A DNA stretch of 64,000 nucleotides. Origin: Odiellus spinosus. Its lineage: Eukaryota; Arthropoda; Arachnida; Opiliones; Phalangiidae. Both the position numbers and the translations under genes were made by a program. The stretch's first letter is position 1. Every line of letters begins with the position of its first letter. The stretch covers positions 8,186,200 through 8,250,199 of the forward strand of contig OY987232.1 in the NCBI GenBank assembly GCA_963920705.1, in the 5' to 3' direction. Below are positions 10,388 to 19,756 of the stretch, piece after piece. Under the pieces are notes generated by a model, which made no database searches, was not told the origin of the DNA, and saw nothing but the letters and a program-made list of their open reading frames with translations.

Positions 10388-10895
10388 ATGAGAAAAATAA
10401 GAAGAAAGATTAACTATCTTAATCGACAGGTTTGTAATTTTTTTTTAAAAACTTAAATTTATTTAAGATTAATATGTTATTTACTTTTAGATTAAAAAAA
10501 TTAAAGCCCTATTTTTAACTCTAGAACCCGAAATGGATCAATTTATTACTTTTAATTACACTTTATAACTTTTTATGGATTTTTATAACTTTGCAGTTTT
10601 TCTTTGTGAAACTATTTCTTTATAATAAATATATTCTTTTAAAAAATATTATTTTTGTAAAATGATAATTATGCCAATTAAATGTAATTATAGTGAATAT
10701 TTTCATAATTTGTATATTAATTCTATATGACTAGATAATATATCTTAATTATAATAACCACTACGTGTATATTTTTAATATTTTTATATTAGAATAAAAA
10801 ATTTAAAACTGGACGGCATTGAAGAAAACAACATTCTATATTTTTCAAGTCATTAATATACATATGTAGATAACCACTTTTTTATATTAAGCCAC
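10388..10895. other. AT-rich spacer
   Basis: Highly AT-rich with short ORFs only. A Lys/Arg-rich start at 10388 is followed by stops. Nothing else supported. Confidence 0.4.
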
Positions 10896-10900
10896 GGAAT

Positions 10901-10908
10901 ATATAAAT
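10901..10908 (+). promoter_or_regulatory. Possible TATA box of the dUTPase gene
   Basis: ATATAAAT lies 58 bp upstream of the dUTPase ATG at 10966, a plausible position for a core promoter. The region is AT-rich, so chance occurrence is likely. Confidence 0.25.
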
Positions 10909-10965
10909 AATAAAAAAATAAGGTTCATTATTTCACTATTGAATCTTGTTACCAAACCTAAAAGT

Positions 10966-11543
10966 ATGGCTAGTAAAAATATTGCCGTAGCTCAGCCGTT
11001 TTATCCTGTTCTGAAATATTTAAAATTAAGTCCAGCCGCTTTTACACCAACTAGAATTGGTCGGCAGGCTTGGACTTCTACTCGCTGTATGACACAGTAA
11101 TCCCCGTCAATGGACTTGTCAAAGTACACACGGGGATTACACTTGAACTACACCCTTACACCGTGGGGACGTTGCTGGGAAGGTCGTGTAAGTTTTACAA
11201 TATTAAAATTAAAACTAACTTTTAAAATTATAGCTAAAATTTCTATTTTAGCGAAACTTTTGGAGGGTATTTTTGTCTATCCAGGGATTATAGACTCGGA
11301 CTTTCGTGGAGAATTGCAGATCATGCTAAGAACCAACTTAGAAACGGAATATAACATTAAAGCCGGTGACAATTTAGCCCAACTAGTAATTACCCCAATA
11401 TTAATCCCAGTTCTCTGCGAAGCCACGGTATGTTTTTCTTAAAAATGTTGAAACTTAATTTTACTAAAAAACCATTTTTCTGAATTTGTTAGGAATTAAG
11501 TACAACCGTTAGAGGCATTGGCGGTTTTGGCTCAAGTAATTAA
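10966..11543 (+). pseudogene. dUTPase, three exons, retroviral/herpes-like class
   Basis: dUTPase hydrolyses dUTP to dUMP and keeps uracil out of DNA. Exon 1 (10966-11187) starts at an ATG. After one net frame change near 11062 it gives motif I (AGLDFYSLYD) and TVGTLLGRS (motif II, the GRSS type of retroviruses rather than cellular GRxAPRSG). A 64-nt intron (11188-11251, GTAAGT...TTTTAG) follows. Exon 2 (11252-11427) gives YPGIIDSDFRGEL (motif III with catalytic Asp) and IKAGDNLAQLV (motif IV). A 65-nt intron (11428-11492, GTATGT...TTGTTAG) precedes exon 3 (11493-11543), which ends in the glycine-rich motif V (RGIGGFGSSN). The splice phases are compatible at both junctions. All five motifs are present, and the frame change in exon 1 is the only lesion seen. 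Confidence 0.88.
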
Positions 11544-11550
11544 TGTATAT

Positions 11551-13446
11551 TGGGGGCAATTCTCTAACTTTTTTATCGTTCACGCGCATACGATAACTCC
11601 GGTTTTATCGTAAATGTGATAAGTTATCAAAAAATGGTATTCTCTAACTTCCAAACGTGAAATTATCGAGCGCGAAATACGATAACCACCCGATAACTTA
11701 ACAACAGGGTATTTGCTGTCGGTAACTCTTATCGAACGAAGAAAAAACATCCATAATTTCTATATTTCAGCGTTTTTAGATCATTTTTAGAATTGATAGG
11801 CTTCAACAAGCAAATACTAGAAAAAATACGCGTTTGAATTTCGCGGCTTCAATCTTATTTCAAATAAAAAACGCTAGGTAGCGACCTTCGTTACACTTCC
11901 GCTAAAAATGGCAGCCAAGCGAACGAACGAATTTGCGCCGAAGGCTCGAAATAAATAAAATCGTCGAATTTCGCGGAGAGAATGTTTAACGAGATCACGA
12001 TAAAGGTTTTAAACTCTCCCAAGTATCTAATTCAATAATCTGTTCGTCAAGCCAGAGCATATAGTCTTAGGAAGTCTGATCCGTGAATCGGGAACCAATT
12101 AAGGTAAGCCTTGTATCAGTTAAACTGTACCAATTTGATATTTCATATTCACTCTATTCATATGTAATCGGTAGAACGATTGCCTGAGTTTCATTTTCTT
12201 AAAGCATATTTGTAATTTAAAAGCTCAGTACGTCGCTCAACCTTTTTGATTTCTACGTAGCTAAGTAACACACTAATCATTTTTCAGATTTGGGTACGTT
12301 GATTTTCTGCTGAATTTTATCACAATTTACAAGTTGGATACCAGATACCGTAGGAAATTCTACTAGTACCACTGACCGTAAATTTGCTGGGAATGTGAAA
12401 GAGATCCCGCAACTAAACTGTTTCTACGCTTAAAATTTAAAAAGCCAAGAATACCGTAAAAATAACCGGGATAAAACTACAGAAATCTCGGTGTATAGAT
12501 CTAAGATATTTTTTATGACTTTTGGAAAGGTAAATTTCGCCAATATTACTCCTACCGCAACCAATTTTCAAGAAGTTAGACATTTATCAAGAATTGCCAT
12601 GTTTCGTCACAAAATACCCGTGTCCCTCGCAAACATTAATAATTTTGCAAGGGCAATTAGAACTAGCTAGGTATGTTGAATTTATCCGTAAACTTGTTTT
12701 TGAAATATAATTCCTGATTCAAATTTTTTCTCTGTGTTAATTGCAAAATCTGTATCTCAGCCAGTTTTCTAATTCTTGTAACAGTGAATAAAATTTACTT
12801 TGTGTAACATTAATGCGAATCAGTTTGAATAAAAACAATTTTAATGAAATCAATTTTATCGCTTGCTTTTTCAACCTCTTGCATATGGCATTGCAACTAT
12901 TTCGACTGTTCCTTTCTAAGCACTCTCTCCGTCGCATTTCTAGTCTGTAAATACATCCCTATTTCAAGTTAAAACTAAAGAATCAATTTTTATATTAAAT
13001 ACTTCAATATTGTCGGTGTGGATTAGGCTAAATAAGAGTTTAATACTTGAAAATCCTTCATCTTAGCCTCGTTTTAAATCAAAGTTAACTAGCAAGTTCA
13101 ATAATTATTAATTAGTTTAGAGTGGCTTTAAAATAAGCTTTCTTTTCTGTTCCTATAATTATTTTTTCTCATTTAAATCAATTCTAAGGATCCTATAAAT
13201 CCGAATGAAAATGAAATACAACTTTGTAAAACGTTTTCATTCTAGAGCTAAGCCTAACGAAAATCATTTTTTTTATCGAATTTACGCTTTTTTACCGTTT
13301 TTGGAGTTACCGTACTATTCCTTATCGTAAATCACGCGCGCGAGTTAGAGAATACGGATTTAGCGAACGATCGATACGGTCCCGCCCGGTAAAGTTATCA
13401 CTTATCGTTTACGATAAAATCCAGAAAAGTTAGAGAATTGCCCCCA
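11551..13446. mobile_element. 1.9-kb DNA transposon with terminal inverted repeats
   Basis: The two ends are inverted copies beginning TGGGGGCAATTCTCTAACTT, perfect over 22 bp. Beyond that, short TTATCG/CGATAA words recur within 150 bp of each end (subterminal repeats). The interior of about 1.7 kb has no recognisable transposase. A 66-residue basic - frame at 12737-12937 is the longest of note. I could not define a clear target-site duplication. It sits 7 bp after the dUTPase stop and directly abuts the 3' side of the - strand genes, so it was inserted between convergent genes. Superfamily not assigned. Confidence 0.8.
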
Positions 13447-13661
13447 TCGACCGCTAAACAAATGATTAAATTTGATTTTACCTTTGATTCATAATCTCGT
13501 TGTGAATTGATGACTTTATTGTTTTCATTGCTTTTTAGCCACTTTAATCCATTATAAACTTTTGCATTTCCAAAGCCGAATCTTTTTCCGCATTCCATGA
13601 TGTAGTGAGCTTTAAAAAAACGGAAAAAATTATTAATATCTATATAACCTTTTTTTAACAA
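13447..13661 (-). pseudogene. Unidentified - strand coding fragment, transposon-interrupted
   Basis: A frame with coding-like composition (AHYIMECGKRFGFGNAKVYN, then WLKSNENNK) ends at a possible donor (AAAG|GTAAAATC) and a possible acceptor (TTTGTTTAG) before the transposon end at 13446. An AG at about 13608 could be an acceptor for its start. It follows the 65-residue spliced frame upstream on the same strand and may be a later exon of that gene. No family recognised. Confidence 0.4.
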
Positions 13662-13680
13662 AGCTAATTAAAATACTTTG

Positions 13681-13935
13681 TCATATCTTTTTCTTAATAT
13701 AAACGAGAAACTGAATTTTTCCGTCAGAGCCAGCACTATTTTAATAAAATATAATAATTAAATGTATTTTTGTTCGTAATTTTATATTTACGTACCTGAG
13801 AAAATAAAATATAAAATGGCGTCCTACCCCTCGTATCTGTTTTAAGAAATGTAGTCTTAGACTTTTTTTTACTCTCTTACTAACGTCAAACAAAATGTGA
13901 GCCTCACAAACCTTTTTTCTTTGGTGGGCTAACAT
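13681..13935 (-). CDS. Small two-exon gene of unknown function
   Basis: The ATG at 13933-13935 opens a Lys/Arg/His-rich exon (KKVCEAHILFDVSKRVKKS). A 60-nt intron, complement(13736-13795), with GTACGT donor and AAAATAG acceptor joins it in phase to a second exon (SAGSDGKIQF) that stops at 13681-13683. The spliced product is about 65 residues. Unspliced, the donor is read through to a later stop. The gene follows 60 bp after the polyadenylation signal of its upstream - strand neighbour. Function unknown; the continuation at 13447-13661 might be more of it if the TGA is a late mutation. Confidence 0.5.
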
Positions 13936-13994
13936 TTTGTATTTTTTCTTAATAAAGAGATAATAACACAAATTTTTTTAATTCAAAATGTATT

Positions 13995-14000
13995 TTTATT
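13995..14000 (-). terminator. Polyadenylation signal AATAAA
   Basis: AATAAA on the - strand lies 1 bp after the TGA (14002-14004) of the spliced - strand gene, inside a run of A. This spacing is close but usable in compact genes. Confidence 0.45.
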
Positions 14001-14001
14001 T

Positions 14002-14799
14002 TCAAGATATTTCTTCATCACAATATTCTTCATCTGTGTCGTATTTTTTATAGGTGAAAATATAATCTTTAAGCCATTTTTTTAGTTGTTTAGATTTACA
14101 ATAATATTTACGGATCTACAAAAAAAAATTAAATATTAATATTTTATTTTTTAAACAGTATTTTCAACTACATACCTTTTCTTCTAATCTTAACACTTTA
14201 GAGTCATAATCCGCAATTGAAATATACTGACCGTCAAAGAATTCGAGGGATCTAATATAAAGTAATTTTTTAGTTCAATTGCTAATTTGTTGAAAAAAAA
14301 TCTACATACTTTAGAGCAAAAATGTCAATTTTGTACGAGATAAATTGATGGAACATTTCTTTGTTATGGAACTCCCATCCCATAAAGTTTAAAGCTTTAT
14401 ACGGGCAATGGTGGTTCGTGTAATGGTAAGGATAAGGACAACTGTTAAAGCTTTATCACCAAATGTTTTAACATTTCAACCCCATAATATGGCTTGAGGA
14501 TGAAACAAATAATTGTCAAATTCTCCCACATTTAATTTACCAAATTCAGGCGTTATGAAACGTGAGTAAGAAAGAGACAATAACATCTGGTAACACTCAA
14601 TGAAGACAGGTTGTGATAACTTGACTAATAGTCTTGTTTTCGTTTCGAATTTTTCGGGGTGAAAATCGTCCGTATTGTGACTTGTTTGTAATACATAACA
14701 AGATCCAACCGCCGCGAAAGCTAAACATTGGAGGGATAAAACTCCTTCCAATCGATGGGCTTGCGCACCTGGAGCGGATGATTCAGTCAAACAAGCCAT
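14002..14799 (-). pseudogene. Unknown spliced gene, at least three exons, N-terminal Cys domain
   Basis: The first frame (14799 down to about 14480, 107 residues) contains LSLQCLAFAAVGSCYVL, with a Gln-Cys pair in a hydrophobic helix-like context, and later PEFGKLNVGEFDNYLFHP. Two frame changes between about 14410 and 14480 lead to a Cys/His/Tyr-rich stretch (SCPYPYHYTNHHCPY) and then GWEFHNKEMFHQFI. Two clear introns follow: complement(14252-14309), 58 nt, GTATGT...TATTAG, and complement(14116-14175), 60 nt, GTATGT...TTGTAG, both joining in phase. The last exon is Lys/Tyr-rich with an acidic end (DTDEEYCDEE). The Gln-Cys context is weakly reminiscent of herpesvirus tegument-type cysteine proteases, but no His/Asp partner was proven. 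Function unknown. Confidence 0.55.
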
Positions 14800-15687
14800 G
14801 GTGACTATAAATTTTTTTCAACAAGTTGGGGGTGTCAAAAGCAAGTTCTCTCGAACACTGGGAGTGGCTCTAGAGAGCTTGGGGCGGGCACGGGGGTCGA
14901 ATTTCTTCTTATTAGGTGTGTATTTTACTACTAGCGCACTTGACCATGTGATGTAACGGAAAGATTTAATAGGTCATATTGATTGCCTAATTTTCTCTTC
15001 GAATTTGAACAATACGATGACGGTTATCTATTTTTCGGACTATAAATGTGATAATATTATTTTCTCGAATATCTTTATAATTCATGGAAAATATTACGCA
15101 AATTTGTGTTAAATACAATATTTTAGGTTTTTGTTGATTGCATCATTCAAATAATCCAAAAATTCCTTTAATTTACTCGGAAACTCGCTCATTAATTTGG
15201 TAATTAGCCACGGAAAAACCAGAATATGCGCTTTACTCCAGTTAGTCGATTAATTTGATCGATTAATATAATAAGCTGTAAATCAGAATTACGATTTGAG
15301 TGCCACTATTCTAGATCTTGATTTCGGTTCGTAAATTGATTATCCAGGAAACCAATGCCCAACTTATTAATCCAAGATATTCAGTGCTTAATTTCAAAAC
15401 AATAAACTTTAGTTTTTATAAGCTCGTGACATCATAGTGCCGTTATCGTCTATTACTTAACATCTTTGCAATTAGATTTCTAGGGAAAGTGTTTAGGGAA
15501 TATTTTGGTGCTTCTCATTTTAATATCTTTGATTATATATTGGCATATTTTCTCACAGTTTCACTCTCCCTTTATAGTCATCATATACGTTTGGTGAATT
15601 ACTATATTGGCAATTAAACATCCTAATACAAAGCGGTCCCTATTAAACGTACGAGATTTCGTTTAAAACACCTGAAAGTTGTTATTA
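14800..15687. other. Intergenic, nothing supported
   Basis: About 890 bp of AT-rich sequence. It includes a GC-richer patch at 14860-14905 but no coding frame, repeat array or inverted pair that I can support. Confidence 0.4.
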
Positions 15688-18505
15688 CCTCCCCGACTGA
15701 ACTTTAGTTCAGGGGGAGGTTTTACACTGATCGTGTCTGTGTGTGTGTGTGTCTGTGTGTGTCTGTGTGTGTGTGTGTGTCACTTCCTGTGTAAGCGGAT
15801 ATCCTGTGTAACCGGAAATCACGTGACCTAGCTCGTGGAGCCAAAAGTCTAGAGACATTATCATACCAGCTTATCGTTCAATTCCGTTTAACGGGAATTA
15901 CCTCCTTTAAGCGTGGCTGCCACAATGAGTTTCAGGTGTCGTGCAATTATATACAACAGGACGTCTCCAATTGTATATTATCGCATGCCACCATCCACTT
16001 TACGGTCAAACCTCGATGCTGGACAGTTGAAGGCGATTATACGCAATGGGACGTCTCCCACTGTTATAATCACCTCCGACCATCCTCACACCAAGGTCCA
16101 ACCTCTAGTGTCCGATCTCAGCGGGCCATATTAGCGAGGCGTCCCTCGCTAATATAGTCCACATCAACCTTCCACTCCAGTCATCTCCTCCCTCTACGGG
16201 TCTTTGTGGTGCAGTTACCGAATGCCTAGGGTTACGATAAACGTCTAGACGTTGAGAAGGGGGGGTTTTCCCCAACTCTTCTCGGTTACTCGCTCGGTGA
16301 ATAAAGGTTATCGAAAGCTATATATACCCCTTTTCCATGCCCTAACTATTTTGGCCTTATGCCGCGATATCTTTTAGTGAATTGAAGCGTATAATTCATT
16401 TAAATTTTAATTTAATATAATAATATTGTTAAACTGAATCTAATTAATAAAGAAGCTGAAAAATCAATTAAAAATTCGAGATAGTTTAGAAGATATTTAA
16501 GAAATTTCCCAAAAATTTAATGAAATGTGACCGTTTAATACCAGCTTGAGTTGGCAACACGCGCTTAGCTGTTTTCCATATATCATTTAGTCCAAAAAGC
16601 AAAGGTATAACGGGCAGTATAGGCTTAGTCTTGCTGCAAACTTGGGGTGGATTGAAGAATCTAAATAAAAGTGCGTTTACACCGTCCACTGAATTCGAAT
16701 TAATACAGACAAAGGTACTTTGACAAAATTTGATAAGACTTCTTTCGGTACGAGAGTTTCTCTAGTTAAACACAGATTTAAATAATGAAATATTGATAAA
16801 TTATATGAAGTAATAGAGAGTAAGGTGCCTGAATTGGTTACAAAAAGGTGAAATCATAAGCTTAGCCTATTTTTATTAATTGCTTCAAAATGATAAACAA
16901 AAATTTTATTTCTTAAACAGTAGAATGATAAGGAATATCCATTGAATTCGAGCTAATAGAGAGAAAGTATAGTTTATTGTTTACGAGTGCTTCTCTTAGT
17001 TAAACAAAGATTTAATGAAATGTGACCGTTTAATACCAGCTTGAGTTGGCAACACGCGCTAAGCTGTTTTCCATATATCATTTAGTCCAAAAAGCAAAGG
17101 TATAACGGGCAGTATAGGCTAAGGCTTGCTGCAAACTTGGGGTGGATTGAAGAATCTAAATAAAGGTACGTTTACACGGGCATCCAAGATAGAAACGACA
17201 TAAGATTTAAAGCTGAGGCGGATTGATACAAAATGTTAAACCTCTTAAGAAAAATTATAGTCGTGAAAACTCCCCTTGGACAGAAGTACAGTAGGTTTCC
17301 CGTGTTTAAAAAAACATCAGTTTTGAATAAAAAATGGTTATCTGATGCTGGAAAAAAATAGGCTTCAGATTTCTCCACTATAAAACCAAGAAACATTTCC
17401 GATTATTTTCATAATCAAAAGAAGCCGTGTAGAGTGAGACCAGACAAAAGAGAGCTATAGTGACTTAAGTGAGAAAATCAACCAGCGCAGAATGTCATCA
17501 CCATTTGAAGTCAACAGAGCAGCGACACGGCTTTCATTTATCACCAGAAAGAGACGGCCTGGCTACGAAGAATTGAAACACGCAAGCAGTGAGTGTTTTC
17601 GGACTCGACATATGAGATTCTTACAGTCAGTAAAAGCTCAACAGTTCTTCATACGGCCTCGTTATTCTAAACATAAAAGGAGCTATTCAAGTATAAATAT
17701 TAACGGTATGGAAATTAGTCTATTTCAGTATTCAAGATATTTTTTTTATCATAGGAGTGGAAGCTAACATCTTGTCAGCCGGTTTGGAAAATAACCTCTC
17801 GACCAGCTCAATCCTTTGATTCTTCCAATGACTGGGATCACTTGCATGATGAAAATATCAGTAATGGTCCTCTATTAGCACGTCAAAACAAGAATTTTAG
17901 ACGAAAACTGTACCGGAAGTAATTGCCGATCATCTACCGAAAATGGGTTGTAAATGGAACATTCAGTCTACAATATTTCTTGGTTTGTCTCAGAGGAACT
18001 TGCTACAAAATCTTCGTCGTTTTAATTCCTTGTCTTCATTGCCATCCCAGACTAAATCCTTCGTCTTTATCAAATCAGTGGATTATCTCAAAGATAATCA
18101 CACAGTACAGCCTATGCTCTAATGATAATTTATATTAAAAGAACATGTATTTTACATTTTTATTTAGAAAATAAATTTAATTTGGTGTGTCAATTATGAA
18201 CTCTACGCCATGCCGCATATAATTATGGGTAACGCAGGACATTTCATTTGGTGTGTATATTAGAGTCTACGCCCTGCCGCATATAATTATGGGTAACGCA
18301 TGACATTCTTTTGCATTCTCTGTATCCTTGAGGTTAAGGGAAAATACTTATACTCCGTAAAATAGAGTATAATGATTGAAATGCACGCTGTTTCCTCTAC
18401 TCATCCAATACTCTACATTTCTTTTCATCTTTTATTTTAGGTAGGGTTAGGTTAGATTACCTTAACGTCGGGGTCGGGGAGGTTATATTTTGGTTTCCCA
18501 ACTTG
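15688..18505 (+). mobile_element. Family A repeat, copy 1 (hairpin-ended)
   Basis: The left end is a 32-bp near-perfect hairpin (15688-15719; arms CCTCCCC...GGGGAGG enclosing CTGAACTTTAGTTCAG), followed by a GT-rich tract (15736-15780). The right end carries GTCGGGGAGG near 18470 and closes with GGTTTCCCAACTTG at 18505, so both ends hold inverted CCTCCCCGAC/GTCGGGGAGG words. Inside are a CACGTGACC/GACGTCTCC block (15780-16160), a duplicated 155-bp piece (about 16520-16680 and 17010-17170), a coding-looking stretch (17490-18120) and two tandem units ending ATAATTATGGGTAACGCA (18220-18305). No transposase is visible. The family recurs at 26770, 42686, 45056, 47479 and 57941. Confidence 0.85.
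17492..18120 (+). pseudogene. Coding-like block inside family A
   Basis: A 91-residue frame (17492-17767) rich in Arg/Ser (RLSFITRKRRPGYEEL, then FIRPRYSKHKRSYSS) is followed in another frame by WNIQSTIFLGLSQRNLL and FVFIKSVDY. Corresponding peptides can be read in the copies at 27.1-27.7 kb (- strand), 47.7-48.3 kb and 60.6-61.2 kb, with different stops. It could be exons of a gene captured by, or native to, family A. Similarity between copies may equally be simple descent of repeat DNA. No known family. Confidence 0.35.
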
Positions 18506-18639
18506 TGACTAATTTGCAAAAGTTATTACTTGGCTGATACCAGGATCGTTATAACTAATTGTTGTGACCTAAAGAGAAGTGGTTCTTCGCGTCATTTCAC
18601 TCAAATACAACTTTAAGGTTCTAATAACCAATACTTCTA

Positions 18640-18712
18640 TGGCCGAATGGTTAGCGCGGTGGGCCAAACTCACGATCCTTTTGGTGGCGGGTTCGCGCCC
18701 CGCTCAGGACAG
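18640..18712 (+). ncRNA. tRNA-like pol III promoter (SINE head)
   Basis: TGGCCGAATGGTTAGCG fits a tRNA A box. About 40 bp on, GGTTCGCGCCC fits a B box within a perfect T-arm (GCGGG-TTCGCGC-CCCGC). No acceptor stem can be formed with the flanks, so it is not a functional tRNA. The following A-rich sequence and tandem units suggest the head of a tRNA-derived SINE. Confidence 0.6.
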
Positions 18713-18739
18713 AAAATTTCGTAAATAGAAATAAATAGA

Positions 18740-19110
18740 AAATACTGCAGATGGCGCTCCGCTCGTTTGCAAAAAGAAAGATGGCCGCCAAAAGTTGGGG
18801 CCTGAAAAATACTTCAGATGGTGCTACGCTCGTTCGCAAAAAGAAAGATGGCGGCCAAAAGAAAGATGGTAATGGAAAAGTACAGTCAATACGGGGGAGG
18901 ATACAGGGCCGTCGAAGCGAGGCGTTATACGCCGCGAAAGCGCTGTTAATACGGGGAAGGAGAGATACAGGGCCCTCGAAGTGAGGCGTTATACGCCACG
19001 AAAGCACTGTCAATACGGGGAAGGAGAAATACAGGGCCCAAGGGGGCGGAAAGGGGGATGAAAAGGGGGCGGAAAGGGGGAATGCACGGAGGGTCGCAGC
19101 GTGAAACGCC
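18740..19110 (+). repeat. GC-richer tandem units downstream of the tRNA-like head
   Basis: Two repeat types. An approximately 76-bp unit with AAAAAGAAAGATGG occurs twice (18750-18870). An approximately 68-bp unit with AATACGGGG, ATACAGGGCC and GAGGCGTTATACGCC is present two and a half times (18890-19045). The - frame across it (18651-19136) is a by-product of repetition. Confidence 0.7.
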
Positions 19111-19432
19111 TCACTCTTCTCTTTTGTACCAATCATTTTATTTGAGTCTTCAATAGCCCTTGTTATGTCCTAACATCGAAGGAAAATGCCGGCGTTTGAT
19201 GCCCAAGATATATTCTTTAAATATTAGGACATTTCAAGCGCTGATGAATGCTGAATTAATATGATTGGCTCAAATTTATACTCGCTTTTATTCAAACTTA
19301 ACCAAATTCCGAAAATAATTTTAAATGCTGTTCCAATTTTGGCTCCAATTTCCCCTTTAAAGAGAGGATGAAGAGGAAAATCAAGTGATTTCTATGTGGA
19401 TTCTTTTTCTAAACTCTCCGGATAGTGAATCA

Positions 19433-19746
19433 TTCGGTAAATATATCCCAATGATTTTAAAAATCAAAATATATTTAGATTTCACTGTTCTTTTAAATTG
19501 ACGTCCTTCAACGAATCGTGTAACTTCTTGCCTTCCAGCGAACAAAATACTCGAGGAACGCGCTATATCTCACGTCACGTTGGTCACATCTCGCCCTATA
19601 ATCTCGCTCGACATAGCGCATGCCACTAGTATTTTATTCGCTGGAAGGCAAGAAGTTACACGATTCGTTGAAGGACGTCAATTTAAAAGAACAGTGAAAT
19701 CTAAATATATTTTGATTTTTAAAATCATTGGGATATATTTACCGAA
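19433..19746. mobile_element. Palindromic MITE-like element
   Basis: Two arms of about 115 bp are almost perfect reverse complements, for example TTCGGTAAATATATCCCAAT at the left against ATTGGGATATATTTACCGAA at the right. A spacer of about 75 bp lies between them (19554-19630). No coding capacity. It lies directly against the left end of the duplicated segment that follows. Confidence 0.85.
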
Positions 19747-19756
19747 TATATTTATC

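Noticed and set aside
12737-12937. Transposase in the 1.9-kb inverted-repeat element
   Set aside because: A 66-residue basic frame without any catalytic motif; too short and unsupported.
15913-16157. 73-residue frames recurring in several family A copies as a conserved gene
   Set aside because: They overlap in two frames in the CACGTGA block and vary in stop positions; recurrence follows from repeat copying.
15688-18505. Calling family A a Helitron
   Set aside because: The hairpin is suggestive, but the tips lack TC and CTRR and no Rep/helicase is present, so the class was left open.
18640-18712. Functional tRNA gene
   Set aside because: A and B boxes are good, but no acceptor stem can pair, so it was called a tRNA-like SINE head.
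18651-19136. 161-residue - frame
   Set aside because: Pro/Phe/Ser-rich translation of GC-richer tandem units and the tRNA-like head; no motif.
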